Of a stretch of DNA of 64,000 bases, positions 52,757-63,264 are shown one piece after another. How positions within the stretch are numbered: the stretch's first letter is position 1; each line of letters starts with the position of its first letter. Source of the stretch: CAYOXX01 sp964408025 (GTDB lineage: Bacteria; Acidobacteriota; DATKUA01); contig CAYOXX010000005.1 in NCBI GenBank assembly GCA_964408025.1, positions 14,831-78,830 on the forward strand, in the 5' to 3' direction. The notes under the pieces are model-generated. The model saw only the letters and a list, made by a program, of their open reading frames with translations. It ran no database searches and had not been told where the DNA came from. The translations under genes and the position numbers were made by a program.

Positions 52757-55700
52757 ATGCGAAAGCATGCATTCCACATTGTCTTGCTCATGGCTGCTGT
52801 GCTCGTATTGCTCAGCTCGATCTTCGCCACGCTGGCACAGGACGGCCGGGCGAGGCAGACGGCGCGAATCAAAGAACGTAAGGCTGCCGCTGACGAGCTC
52901 CTGGTCGGCTACGCGAGGCGAGCCACCGCGGAGACGATACGTGCGGCGCATGCCGCCATCGGCGCGCAGGTCGTGCGGCACTTCGACTCAATCAACGCCG
53001 ACCTAGTGAAGCTACCAAAGGGAGTCGCGCTGGAGAGCGCGATCGCCCACTACACCAATGCCCAGGGCATAAAGTACGCCGAGCCGAACTACGTTCTGAC
53101 CACGGTGGACGTGTTGCCGGCCTCTACGCCAAACGACCCGAGCTTCGGTTCGCTCTGGGGTCTTCATAACACGGGCCAGAGTGGAGGCACCGCCGACGCC
53201 GACATCGACGCCCCCGAGGCGTGGGACCTCTGCACCGGCAGCAGCTCGGTAATCGTCGCCGTCATCGACACGGGAGTCGACTACAACCATCCCGACCTGG
53301 CGAACAACATGTGGACAAACCCGGGCGAGATCCCGGGCAATGGCCTCGACGACGACGACAACGAATTAATCGACGATTATTACGGCTACGACTTCTGCAA
53401 CGGCGACGGCGACCCGATGGACGACAACGACCATGGGACACACTGCTCCGGGACTATCGGCGCCGTGGGCAACAACGGCATTGGCGTCGCCGGCGTCAAC
53501 TGGAACGTCCGCATCATGGCCCTGAAATTCCTCGATTCCGGAGGCAGCGGCTACACCTCCGACGCGATCGATTGCCTCGAGTACGCGACGGCCATGGGCG
53601 CCCACGTGAGCAGCAACAGTTGGGGCGGCGGCGGCTTCAGCCAGGCTATGGAGGACGCCATCGAGGCCAACGGCAGGCCGTTCATCGCCGCCGCTGGCAA
53701 CAGCTCGATGAACAACGACACCTTTCCTCACTACCCCTCCAGCTACTCGTGCGCCAACGTTGTCGCCGTGTTGGCCACCGACCGCAACGACCAGCTCGCT
53801 AGCTTTTCCAACTTCGGAGCCGTCAGCACCGACCTCGCCGCCCCCGGCGTAAGCATACTCAGCACCGTCCCCGGGAGCGGCTACAGTTCTTTCGACGGCA
53901 CCTCGATGGCCACGCCCCACGTCGCCGGCGTGGCCGCCTTGGTTTTAGCTCACGAGCCGCCGCTGAACACCGCGCAGGTGATCCAGCGCCTCTACCTAGG
54001 TGCCGATCCGCTAGCCGTCCTGTCCGGCAAGTGCGTCACAGGCGGGCGCCTGAACGCCTACGGGGCGCTGACCGCCGTGTCGGGCGCCACAGGGTCGCTG
54101 AGGGTCACACTCGGGCCGGCCGAGGCGGTTGCGGCGGGCGCCCAGTGGACTTGGGCGGGGGCCGGCCAGTGGTTCGACAGCGGAGAAACCGCGACCGGCG
54201 TGCCGACGGGGACGCGGACGGTCACCTTCAAGGAAATATCTTCCTGGGGCGCGCCCGCCAGCCAGACGGTCGAGATCGAGGAGGATCAGCTCGCCACCGC
54301 CACCGCCACATATACAAATCTCTGGCCTGGGCCGGACGCGCATGGCTACAGCGGCTCGACCTCCAGCGGCGGCTTCGAGGACATCTCGGCGACGGGAACC
54401 GCCATCTCCTTCAGCAATGCCGACGACGGATCGGCGAGCATACAGATCGGGTTCGACTTCATTTACTGCGACCTGTCGTACTCCTCAGTCTGGATTGGCG
54501 TCAACGGTGCGATCTCCTTCTCCAGCTCGTACTTCCCATACACGAACACAGCGATCCCGTCGTCCTCAGCCCCCTTGAACCTGATCGCCCCCTTCTGGGA
54601 CGACCTCGACACTTCCAGCACAGGTTGGGTGAAATACGAAGTGTTAGGCGAAGCGCCGAACAGGAGATTGATCATCCAGTGGCTCGCCGAACACTACAGC
54701 GGCCCCATAGGCAATACCGTCGAGTTTCAGATCAAGCTTTACGAAACGTCCGACTCGGTCGAACTATGTTATAACGATGTCTACTTCGGCTCTTCATCTT
54801 ATAACCAAGGCAGATCGGCCACAATCGGCATCCAGGACGGCTCCGGTTCCTCGGGGCTACTCTACAGCTACAACGGCGAACGTCTCCTGTCCGATGATCT
54901 ACGAATAGCTATTAGCAGAAATACTCCCCCCGCTGTGGAATCGGTAGCACCGTCGAGCGGTCTGGGCTACCTGCAGACGTTCACAGCCGTCTACAGCGAC
55001 GGTAACGGCGCGGCGGATCTGGAGCAGGTGGAGTTGTTGATCAACACCAGCACGAGCAGCGTCGGCGCCTCCCACCTGGTGTACCGCCACGATCTGAACG
55101 AGATCCGCCTTTACAACGACGCGGGCGACGGCTGGGCATCCGCCACACCCGGAGATGCCGCAACCTTAAGCAACAGCCAGGTGAGTGTGGATGTTTCGGC
55201 GGTGGAGGTGACGCCGTCGGGAACGAGCCTCGAAGTGCAGTTCCCGTTGGAATTTTATCTCTCTTTTTCCGGCGAAAAGAATATCTACCTTAGTGCCACC
55301 GACATATCGGAAAACAGCACCGGTTGGCAGATGATGGGAAACTACACCGTAACGACGGAGATAGGATCCCTGGAGGTGAGCATCGAGCCTCAAGGAGCGA
55401 TTGGCGCCGGCGCCCAGTGGCGGCGCCAGGGAACGGAGACCTGGCACGACAGCGGAGACACAGTAACAGGCATCCCGGCCGGAACCGTAACTGTGGAGTA
55501 CAAAGAAATCGCAGGATGGGATACTCCTCCAGACGAGCAGGTAGCAATCCTTGCCGGCCAAACCGCCACCACGACCGGCACCTACGAGCTGCTTTCCGGT
55601 TCCCTCCAGGTGAATATCTCGCCCCAGGGAGCCGTCGACGCCGGAGCCAAGTGGCGGCGCACCGGTACCGGTACCTGGCTCGATAGCGGATACACGGAGA

Positions 55701-56422
55701 GCGGTATCCCCGTCGGCGAAGTCACCATAGAGTTCAAAACAACGCCGGGATGGACAGAACCTTCCGACCGGCCCGCTACGATTAATCGCGACGAAACCAC
55801 TACGTTGGATGCCGCCTATACCGAAACGCCACTCCTTGTCAGCGTATCCGACGGGTCCGGAATGCCTGGTGATACCGTTCCAATCAGCGTGAGCTTGAGC
55901 GAGGGCGCGGGGGTGCTGTCCTTCGGATTCGACCTGACCTTCGATCCCGATGTTCTCGAGTACCAGCAGCCCGCGGAGAGAGGCGGCTTGGTGCCCGGCA
56001 GCTATAATTTCAACTCCAACCTCATCGGTAACAGCATCGTCAGGGTCGGCGGCTACAGTGGAGACGGCGAGACAACTCTTAATCCCGGCAGCGGCGTCCT
56101 GGCCATCATCAACTTCAAGATAAAAGAAGATGTCGCAACCGAAACCACGACCGAACTGGTCCTAAGCGACATTTCGGACGACATCGCGAGCGGCACGATC
56201 GACAACGGTCAGATCGAAGTAATCGACTGCGTAGATAACTACGACGTAAACCAGGACGGCAGTGTAACGCCGGGCGACGCACTGTTGACCTTCCAGCACT
56301 ATCTCGGAATATCCACCATCACCGATCCCTGCAGCCTTATCCGTGCGGACGCCAACGACGATGGCAGCGTAACTCCGGGCGACGCGCTTATCATTTTCCA
56401 GGCCTATCTAGGACTGGACTAG
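52757..56422 (+). CDS. Secreted subtilisin-like protease with PEGA-like repeats, cohesin and dockerin
   Basis: 1221 aa from ATG at 52757 behind GGAGG. Signal peptide (1-27) and an inhibitor-I9-like prosegment. The S8 catalytic triad is complete: VIDTGVDYNHPD (D171), DHGTHCSGT (H226) and FDGTSMATPHVAG (S383). Three PEGA-like repeats follow (AAGAQWTW, IGAGAQWRR, VDAGAKWRR). Then comes a cohesin domain (about 1027-1155, with FNSNLIG and VRVGGYSGDG), and a type I dockerin with two Ca-binding DVNQDGSVTPGD and DANDDGSVTPGD repeats at the end. Both cohesin and dockerin on one protease are unusual. Extracellular proteolysis in a cellulosome-like complex is inferred. Confidence 0.9.
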   Translation: MRKHAFHIVLLMAAVLVLLSSIFATLAQDGRARQTARIKERKAAADELLVGYARRATAETIRAAHAAIGAQVVRHFDSINADLVKLPKGVALESAIAHYTNAQGIKYAEPNYVLTTVDVLPASTPNDPSFGSLWGLHNTGQSGGTADADIDAPEAWDLCTGSSSVIVAVIDTGVDYNHPDLANNMWTNPGEIPGNGLDDDDNELIDDYYGYDFCNGDGDPMDDNDHGTHCSGTIGAVGNNGIGVAGVNWNVRIMALKFLDSGGSGYTSDAIDCLEYATAMGAHVSSNSWGGGGFSQAMEDAIEANGRPFIAAAGNSSMNNDTFPHYPSSYSCANVVAVLATDRNDQLASFSNFGAVSTDLAAPGVSILSTVPGSGYSSFDGTSMATPHVAGVAALVLAHEPPLNTAQVIQRLYLGADPLAVLSGKCVTGGRLNAYGALTAVSGATGSLRVTLGPAEAVAAGAQWTWAGAGQWFDSGETATGVPTGTRTVTFKEISSWGAPASQTVEIEEDQLATATATYTNLWPGPDAHGYSGSTSSGGFEDISATGTAISFSNADDGSASIQIGFDFIYCDLSYSSVWIGVNGAISFSSSYFPYTNTAIPSSSAPLNLIAPFWDDLDTSSTGWVKYEVLGEAPNRRLIIQWLAEHYSGPIGNTVEFQIKLYETSDSVELCYNDVYFGSSSYNQGRSATIGIQDGSGSSGLLYSYNGERLLSDDLRIAISRNTPPAVESVAPSSGLGYLQTFTAVYSDGNGAADLEQVELLINTSTSSVGASHLVYRHDLNEIRLYNDAGDGWASATPGDAATLSNSQVSVDVSAVEVTPSGTSLEVQFPLEFYLSFSGEKNIYLSATDISENSTGWQMMGNYTVTTEIGSLEVSIEPQGAIGAGAQWRRQGTETWHDSGDTVTGIPAGTVTVEYKEIAGWDTPPDEQVAILAGQTATTTGTYELLSGSLQVNISPQGAVDAGAKWRRTGTGTWLDSGYTESGIPVGEVTIEFKTTPGWTEPSDRPATINRDETTTLDAAYTETPLLVSVSDGSGMPGDTVPISVSLSEGAGVLSFGFDLTFDPDVLEYQQPAERGGLVPGSYNFNSNLIGNSIVRVGGYSGDGETTLNPGSGVLAIINFKIKEDVATETTTELVLSDISDDIASGTIDNGQIEVIDCVDNYDVNQDGSVTPGDALLTFQHYLGISTITDPCSLIRADANDDGSVTPGDALIIFQAYLGLD

Positions 56423-56514
56423 GGAGTGGCAGCGATGACGAGCATCCATAAAAATACGGACCAATGGGATATCGTAGACAGTTCCCTATTCCTTGTAGAA
56501 TTGGAGGGGGAATA

Positions 56515-58716
56515 ATGCGAGACATATTAAGAAGGCGTTCTTTAATAGCAGTTGTGACCACCGTTGTCTGTGTCTGGCTGGCCTCTGCACATCCTCTAGA
56601 GACTCTTGAGGCTGGGATGGCTCCCAGTTCGATCAGCGCGTCCAGCGCTACGGGTGGTCCTGGAGAGAATATTTCGATAAGCGTCAGCATCAACGACGGC
56701 TCTGGAGTGCTGGCCTTCGGCTTCGACCTGACTTTCGATTCCGCAACTCTTAATTACAACGGCACCTCCAAGGGCAACCGCGTGCCGAGCGGCTACAATT
56801 TCAACTCAAACCTCATCGGCGGCAACAAGGTTCGCGTTGGTGGCTATAGCGGCGATGGCTCGACAGGGCTGAATCCCGGCGGCGGTACAGTAGCCGTCAT
56901 CTCATTCCAGATAAAGAACGGCGCGCCCATGGGTACCAGCAATCTTACTCTTAGCAACTTAACCGACGGCTTCTCCGGCTTATCAATCAGCAATGGTTCA
57001 GTGACTGTTCAGGTGACGGTAAAGATCAACTCATTCACTGCCAGCCCAGGCACGATCGCAAGGGGAGGATCTTCCACGCTGAGCTGGAGCATCAGCGACG
57101 CCACCAGCGCCAGCATTAATCAGGATATCGGCAGTGTCGACCCGGTTAGCGGCTCCGTGGAAGTATCACCCAACAGCACCAAGACCTACACGCTGACCGC
57201 CCAAGGGCCGGGCGGCCCCAAAACCGCCCGTGTTACGGTGACCGTCGACGTAGATCTGCCCACAATCAATTCATTCACGGCGAATCCGGGAGCGATAAAT
57301 TCCGGAGGTTCGTCGACGCTGAGCTGGAATGTTGAAAACGCGGACGGCGTCAGCATCGACAATGGCATCGGGAGCGTGAACAAGAGCGGCGGCAGCGTGA
57401 GCGTTTCGCCCGGCAGCACGACAACCTACACACTCACTGCCACGAGTTCCGCCGGGTCCGCTACAGCTTGGGCAACCGTCAATGTCATGAGAGCGCCAGA
57501 GGTCAACTGGTTCTTTTCCAGTACCTCAGCAAGAGATCCTATGCACACTTCCGAGATGGCTTACTTGAGCTGGAGCGTCGACGGTGCCGACATAGTGAGG
57601 ATTAACAACAGCGTTGGGAGCGTTGCTTGCGAAGATGGCTTCGAGCCGGTCTCGCCTAACCGAACGACTACCTACAGACTCACGGCGACCAACTCTGCTG
57701 GCACCTCTAATTCCGAGGCCACCGTTCACGTAACCGACAGGCCGCGAATTCGGAACTTCTCTTCGAGTCCGGCTTCCGCTGTTCTCGGACAGGCGATTAA
57801 TTTCTACTGGACAGTTGCCGGCGCCGACACTCTCGAGATTTCCCCTGACGTTGGCTCAGTTAGTGGCGATAGCGGGACAGTTGGTTACCAGCCGAACTCT
57901 TCCGACACTTACACACTCAGGGCTCGCAACTCCAGCGGGAGCGATACCGCCACGGTAACTGTTCATGTGGTGCGAGATGCTCCGGACCTTGAGGTAAGCA
58001 TATCCAGAATTGGAGACAGCAAAGTTCCGTCATCGGCCGCCTGGCAGCGGCGAAGGACAGGTAAAAGCAGAGTCGGTACGGAAACGGCCATCGAGGTCAG
58101 GATAAGAAACACCGGCTCAGGTGACGCCGGCGGGTTTGTAGTCCGGCTCCAGGAAAACGGGATCGCAATAAATGAAGTGAAGGTTCCAAATCTTGTCGCC
58201 GGAGAGACCACACAAGTGGAGTTTAGTTACACGCCCCTGACGCCCGGCGTAAACACGGTCGAGATATCGGCAGACCCGGATGGTGCGCTGCCCGAGCTTA
58301 ACAGAACCAATAACACTTGCCTCGGGAGAGTTATTGCTGCCGAGGTAAAGGGTGTCGACCTTGTAATCAGCCACGTAAGAATAAGTCGGCTTCAAGCGGC
58401 AGGCTCTTCCACTACCTTGCAGATAAGCTTCCGCATAACCAACTGCGGCAGCGCCGACTCGACTGCGTTCCAATACCGAGCTTACATCACAAGGAAGGCC
58501 AATAGGAGATCGTCGCGAGACACGCTTGTTGTCGAAGGGCAGCTATCCGGCCTGGACGGAAACGGGGGTTACATCGAGATCACCGGAGTGGCCTTATTCA
58601 AAAAGCTCAAGAAGAAGTTCTACTTCCAAGGTTTCGTAGACGTCACCGGGGCGGTTAGCGAGGCCAACGAGGCCAACAACAACGCTGTGATAAGGATCAT
58701 AAGGAAGAACCTGTAG
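56515..58716 (+). CDS. Secreted cohesin protein with Ig-like and CARDB-like repeats
   Basis: 733 aa from ATG at 56515 behind GGAGGGGG. Signal peptide (about 1-25). A cohesin domain spans about 36-165 and shares SGYNFNSNLIG, VRVGGYSGDG and FGFDLTFD with the protease's cohesin. Four Ig-like repeats follow (each with GGSSTLSW-type and YTLTA-type strands), then a CARDB-like segment (IRNTGSGDAGGFVV, VNTVEISADPDGAL). No enzymatic domain is seen. It looks like a scaffold or surface adhesin that could bind the dockerin next door. Confidence 0.85.
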   Translation: MRDILRRRSLIAVVTTVVCVWLASAHPLETLEAGMAPSSISASSATGGPGENISISVSINDGSGVLAFGFDLTFDSATLNYNGTSKGNRVPSGYNFNSNLIGGNKVRVGGYSGDGSTGLNPGGGTVAVISFQIKNGAPMGTSNLTLSNLTDGFSGLSISNGSVTVQVTVKINSFTASPGTIARGGSSTLSWSISDATSASINQDIGSVDPVSGSVEVSPNSTKTYTLTAQGPGGPKTARVTVTVDVDLPTINSFTANPGAINSGGSSTLSWNVENADGVSIDNGIGSVNKSGGSVSVSPGSTTTYTLTATSSAGSATAWATVNVMRAPEVNWFFSSTSARDPMHTSEMAYLSWSVDGADIVRINNSVGSVACEDGFEPVSPNRTTTYRLTATNSAGTSNSEATVHVTDRPRIRNFSSSPASAVLGQAINFYWTVAGADTLEISPDVGSVSGDSGTVGYQPNSSDTYTLRARNSSGSDTATVTVHVVRDAPDLEVSISRIGDSKVPSSAAWQRRRTGKSRVGTETAIEVRIRNTGSGDAGGFVVRLQENGIAINEVKVPNLVAGETTQVEFSYTPLTPGVNTVEISADPDGALPELNRTNNTCLGRVIAAEVKGVDLVISHVRISRLQAAGSSTTLQISFRITNCGSADSTAFQYRAYITRKANRRSSRDTLVVEGQLSGLDGNGGYIEITGVALFKKLKKKFYFQGFVDVTGAVSEANEANNNAVIRIIRKNL

Positions 58717-58980
58717 TACCACTTGTCTTGGGTGTTTTGTGGTGCCTCGGTACTCCGCACGGGCTCAGCCTCGTGTGGAGGGTGCGCGCTTGAACATCCG
58801 GTACTGGCAACAATTTCTTTATTTATTAAATCGGATATAAAAGCGAGGCATTAGACTACGCATCGCAGTTTCCTTGATAGATTTCAAAAAGCGGCCCGCC
58901 TTGCCAACGTCGGAGAGAGAGGGTGGGGTTTCCGCCTCCGCTGTGCTCCGGCGGACAAGCTCGCCCTGCAGGTAATCTGA

Positions 58981-59120
58981 CCTTCATTTCCAATCACTTT
59001 ATTGATTCTTTGTCCACGCAATATTTCCCGCGAGTGACGGGTGGAGGTGGAAGTGTGCGCCGGTTGGCCGTTACGCGTATTGTTGCTTACTTGTAAAGTA
59101 AGTGGCAGAGAGGGTGGGAT
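58981..59120. repeat. 140-bp repeat, left copy flanking the AT-rich island
   Basis: It aligns end to end with 63764-63903 with few differences, sharing TTTGTCCACGCAATATTTCC and CCCGCGAGTGAC. It contains the inverted repeat CTTACTT-GTA-AAGTAAG. The two copies are direct and enclose 59121-63763. Confidence 0.8.
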
Positions 59121-59392
59121 TTCCTCCAACGGCGGACAAACTCGGGCCGCAGAAGATTGGTCAAGGAGATTTGCTTTAGGTACCGTAGTGTGCGTCATGC
59201 GGCTTGAGCAGCAGAACTGCCCAGTAAGTGTCACAAGGAGGTAGTAACGACCTACGATGCCCCGCTCGCGACCGGCGATTCGGTTACTTCAAACATAAAA
59301 TCGATGCCCCTGGCAGCTGACCAGGGCACGAATAAGCCCACAAAGCAAATGCCTCGCAGACGAGGCGTATTCCCATTATGATCAAGATGCTG

Positions 59393-59398
59393 TATACT
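59393..59398 (+). promoter_or_regulatory. Probable promoter of the STAND-like gene
   Basis: TATACT, with TTCCCA (59370-59375) 17 bases before it; 30 bases upstream of the ATG at 59428. Confidence 0.45.
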
Positions 59399-59427
59399 AA
59401 TGTGTATCGTTAGCTGGAGTCCCAACA

Positions 59428-62400
59428 ATGTTTATGGTAAAACCTTCCTCAATCTCATCTCTTGGCGATATTAATGGTCAACGTTTTACTGAATTTATGA
59501 ATTCCTTAATTATTTTTCATGGTCGCGTATTTGGTTTGAAAGACTCTGATATTTCATCTAATCTAGCAACCACTATACCAGATGGCGGTGTTGATACTGA
59601 AGTTAAATCTGCCTTTTCTAATGATTCTACAGGTTACTTCTCATCACCTACTATCTGGCAATATAAAACAGGGTCTCATCGCCGCATCTATAATCGCTCA
59701 CTTGACGGAGAGATTGGCAAGGATTATGTTAGGCAACGTATCAGAGACGGCTATGGATATCGGCTTTGTGTAAACTGCTCATTAACTCCAAATAAAATGG
59801 CTGGTTTAAAAGATCATTTAACAAGCCTGTTGAAAGCTATTAATTCTGATTCTCCTCCAGTCATTATTCTTGATTCAAATGCTATTGCTTTATGGGCTAA
59901 TCGATATCCCGCTCTAATTCAACACGTTTTTTACGGTTCTACTGTTAGCATAGTTTATCACATTGATGCCTTTAGAGAAATAGCAACTACTTCAACCAAT
60001 GAATTTGTACCCATACATGAATGGTTTAATATCACTTCTCTAATCAGAAATCATATAGATTTTTCATCTAATCCTCCCGAGGTCCTCTTGTCTATTCAAG
60101 GTATGGCTGGTGTCGGCAAAACACGAGTTGTATATGAGGTTGTTTCTAGTTTCAAAGGATCAGAAGGATTAGTTCTATATACAGATGATGATCGCAATGC
60201 TCTAAAAATCGCGAATATTTTATTGAATAATGCTACCTCAAGAGCGATTTTAATCGCTGACGAATGTTCTGTCGATGCTAGGGTTCGTATTAAAAGAGTT
60301 CTTAATAATTGTTGTGATCGTGTTAGGATAATAGCTATTGATAATTCAGGAGAAAGACCAATTGAGCAGTCATCTGCGATTTGGATGGAAAGTATTACAC
60401 CCGATGCGGTTTCGTCTATTCTTGAAAAGAACTTTCCTCAGGTTCCTGCAAATAGTAGAGCTACCTATGCTGAATTATCAGAGGGTTTCATTCGCTTGGC
60501 TGCAGACTTGTGCAGATTTGATTCTAAAATTGCGAATGCTGGCGAAGTAACCCCTGTTTTTCAATCTGTTTGGGATTATTTACGCACACGACTTTCTAAA
60601 GAAGAACTTCGTATTATAATGCTATTATCGCTGTTCTCTAAGGTAGGATTTAGAGATGATGTGAGTGATGAGCTTGATCATATTTGTCAAATATCTAACA
60701 TCGAAAGATCGATATTTAATGATGTCGCAAAGAAGTTACACGACGTTCCTGGATTCGTTGGACTAGCCGGACGTTATTATTATGTCACTCCTGAAATAAT
60801 CGCCCACGTTGCGTTTGCTAAAGCATGGGAGAAATGGGTTAGTGACAACCCAGATTCCTTCTTAAAGAATTTACCCTCCTTATTATTAGAATCCTTCAAT
60901 AAGAGAATCTCAGCAAGTGCTACAAGGGAGGTTCGCAAACTTGTCGGCACATTTTTTCAGCAATGGGCTTTGGACTTAATTCCTGATGACCTTTCTGATA
61001 TAAATAAAATAGAATGGCTAGTCACTTTAACTGAGATATCTCCAAATATTTTTCTTCCAATTATCAGGGATCTTATCAATGATGCTACAAACGAACAACT
61101 TCTAAACATGAAAGGTAGCGCTAATGGACGTTGGGGATCTAGACGATTATTAATTTGGTTCTTAGAGAAGATCGTGGCTTTTCCTGATTATTTTGATGAC
61201 TCAGAGAGCATTCTCCTAGCTCTTGCTGTCAATGAAACTGAACAAGATATTGGCAATAATGCAACATCAATATGGAGGCAAATATATCGTGTTGTGCTTT
61301 CTGGAACCCCACTTCCTTTTGAATTTAGGCTATTGAAAATAAAGGGGAGGTTATTTTCAAGTGATCGCAACATAGTTGAGCTAGCTCTCTCTTCGGTAGA
61401 GGAATCATTTTCACCATTCTCCACTAGAACAAGACATCCAGCATTGCTCGCCGGAAGAATTGCTCCTCCGGAATGGAATCCTCGAACTACTGGGGAAAAG
61501 AATGATTGCTTGAGACAACTCTCTTCTCTCCTCGCTGTAGCCTCTGGAATTGAAAATGATTGGTTATCTAAAGGTGTTCAGAAAATAGCTCTCAACAACA
61601 TGCGTAATTTACTCAGTCTCGGTTGTTTAAATGATCTTAGATCTATCTTCAATCTTGAAAGCCTCTCTGAGGAAGCAAGAGCAGAGGTATTTTCTCTCGT
61701 CGACGGATTTCTGAAGGATCATTCTCGTGAAGATGAAGAGGTATCACGTTGTTCGAGTGAATATGTCGAAGAGATAGAGCGGTGGCATTCAAGTTTAGAA
61801 CCCACATCATTTCATGGGGAAATAGTATCACTTATAAGTTGTCATTACTGGGATCGCACTGTTTACAGAGATAATGAAGCATGGATTCTAGAAATATCCA
61901 AATTAGCACGAAATACGCTAGAAATTCCAGAAGTCCTTAAGGAGGAACTGGAATGGTTATGTTCTGAACACGCCAAAAGCGCAGACATGTTTGGTCGCGA
62001 GTTGGGAAAACTGGATGCTGAAGGTATATTTGTTGATGAAATATTTGAATCTGTCTGCACTTATCAGTCGGCATCTCTTGCTCGTGGTTACGTAAAAGGA
62101 TGCTTAGAGGCTAATCATAACCTTTTTCAAAAAATCAATTCTCATATTGACAGAATTCTAGAGGAGGAACCAATTCTTGCTTTCGAGCTTTTCGTCGCTG
62201 GTGGAGATTCCACGGATGCTTTGAATCGTGCATTGGGTTTGGTCGATTCAGGAAAGATGCCTGCCTATTTCCTGCAGAGCTTTCAAATGGCTATAGGCAC
62301 TAGGCGGATAGCATCTCCAGAATACTACGAGGTCCTAAGAAGGTTAGTAAGCTCAGCGAAGGGGGGTGATATTGGTTCTTTCAATGTAGCCATAGATATG

Positions 62401-63135
62401 GTTACTTTTGCATTAAGTGATGGAAAAAGCGATGAGCGTGAAGACATATTGAATAACAATGAGATTAGAAAATTGATGTGGAATCTTGTAGAAATTCAAA
62501 CAACTCATAATAATAGAGGTTATCGTTATTGGAATCAGGTATATGAAATACTATATAAGGAAGATCCTAACCGTTTTGCTAAAATAGCTGCAAAAGGACT
62601 AGTATCGGAGAGCTTTGAAATTCGGGAAGGATTAAAAAAAATAATGATAGATATTGCAGTGGATTATGCATCTATTGTAATGAAACATATCGGAAGAATT
62701 GGCTTGAACGAAGATACAAAATCGCATTTCTACTTTGAAGATTACAGAAGCATAATAGAGGCGATTGATCCAAACGTTGTGATAGAATGGGTGAAGCATG
62801 CTGGTGTTGAAGGAGCCAGGATATTGGCGAGGCATCTACCACGACCTTACATAAACGAAGAAAATTCGCAGGTTGTTCCAAAATTAACCGAATTCATACT
62901 TAAAGAATATGAAGAAGACGATCGAGTATTTCAAGAATTCAGTACTGGAATACATGGCATTAGATCATGGTGGGGCAACATAGCAGATATGCACAGACAG
63001 GATTTGGAGCTTGCTAATCAATTTCTTAGCCATCCACTCAGGCGTATCAAAGAATGGGCAAAATCTGAAGCAGAAAGTTCCCAGATCCTTATGGAAAGAG
63101 CTCAGCAAAGACATGATGAAGAGTATCTAGAATGA
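59428..63135 (+). CDS. Avs-like antiphage STAND NTPase with N-terminal nuclease-like domain
   Basis: 1235 aa, AT-rich and unlike its GC-rich neighbours; start behind GGAG at 59416. Residues 12-165 look like a PD-(D/E)XK nuclease: E22 in GQRFTEFMNS, D56 in PDGGVDTEV, and WQYK (Q78, K80). The P-loop GMAGVGKTR is at 225-233 and Walker B ILIADE at 274-279, followed by STAND-type helical and winged-helix regions. The 800-residue C-terminal part is a helical repeat-like array, as in Avs sensor domains. Such proteins detect phage terminase or portal and then cut DNA. Family type is not assigned. No partner gene is adjacent. Confidence 0.72.
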   Translation: MFMVKPSSISSLGDINGQRFTEFMNSLIIFHGRVFGLKDSDISSNLATTIPDGGVDTEVKSAFSNDSTGYFSSPTIWQYKTGSHRRIYNRSLDGEIGKDYVRQRIRDGYGYRLCVNCSLTPNKMAGLKDHLTSLLKAINSDSPPVIILDSNAIALWANRYPALIQHVFYGSTVSIVYHIDAFREIATTSTNEFVPIHEWFNITSLIRNHIDFSSNPPEVLLSIQGMAGVGKTRVVYEVVSSFKGSEGLVLYTDDDRNALKIANILLNNATSRAILIADECSVDARVRIKRVLNNCCDRVRIIAIDNSGERPIEQSSAIWMESITPDAVSSILEKNFPQVPANSRATYAELSEGFIRLAADLCRFDSKIANAGEVTPVFQSVWDYLRTRLSKEELRIIMLLSLFSKVGFRDDVSDELDHICQISNIERSIFNDVAKKLHDVPGFVGLAGRYYYVTPEIIAHVAFAKAWEKWVSDNPDSFLKNLPSLLLESFNKRISASATREVRKLVGTFFQQWALDLIPDDLSDINKIEWLVTLTEISPNIFLPIIRDLINDATNEQLLNMKGSANGRWGSRRLLIWFLEKIVAFPDYFDDSESILLALAVNETEQDIGNNATSIWRQIYRVVLSGTPLPFEFRLLKIKGRLFSSDRNIVELALSSVEESFSPFSTRTRHPALLAGRIAPPEWNPRTTGEKNDCLRQLSSLLAVASGIENDWLSKGVQKIALNNMRNLLSLGCLNDLRSIFNLESLSEEARAEVFSLVDGFLKDHSREDEEVSRCSSEYVEEIERWHSSLEPTSFHGEIVSLISCHYWDRTVYRDNEAWILEISKLARNTLEIPEVLKEELEWLCSEHAKSADMFGRELGKLDAEGIFVDEIFESVCTYQSASLARGYVKGCLEANHNLFQKINSHIDRILEEEPILAFELFVAGGDSTDALNRALGLVDSGKMPAYFLQSFQMAIGTRRIASPEYYEVLRRLVSSAKGGDIGSFNVAIDMVTFALSDGKSDEREDILNNNEIRKLMWNLVEIQTTHNNRGYRYWNQVYEILYKEDPNRFAKIAAKGLVSESFEIREGLKKIMIDIAVDYASIVMKHIGRIGLNEDTKSHFYFEDYRSIIEAIDPNVVIEWVKHAGVEGARILARHLPRPYINEENSQVVPKLTEFILKEYEEDDRVFQEFSTGIHGIRSWWGNIADMHRQDLELANQFLSHPLRRIKEWAKSEAESSQILMERAQQRHDEEYLE

Positions 63136-63180
63136 GGTGCCATAACTACATTAATGTCTCACTGATCTAAGAGAAGCCAG

Positions 63181-63264
63181 ATGACACATCGACTAATCGT
63201 TATTTCATGCCTCGCATTTCTTATCCTGGGTTGCGCCGGCGGAGACGATATCGGGCCGTCATGA
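63181..63264 (+). pseudogene. Truncated lipoprotein gene
   Basis: Frame MTHRLIVISCLAFLILGC continues AGGDDIGPS before TGA. The lipobox is ILGC. The coding sequence ends where similarity to the transposase remnant begins (about 63240), so an original lipoprotein gene was probably cut here. It is 46 bases after the STAND gene. Confidence 0.5.

Larger units (their letters stand above)
58717..59427. other. Gene-free region with repeats and the promoter of the AT-rich island
   Basis: 711 bases. A partial repeat lies at about 58905-58960, then the 140-bp repeat (58981-59120). A hairpin GCCTCG-CAGA-CGAGGC is at 59351-59366, and a TATACT -10 at 59393-59398, with TTCCCA 17 bases upstream, serves the 59428 gene. 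No credible coding region. Confidence 0.5.

Noticed and set aside
58884..59234. 116-codon minus-strand frame in the repeat
   Set aside because: The predicted peptide simply reflects the repeat and recurs at 63745-63951; no ribosome site.
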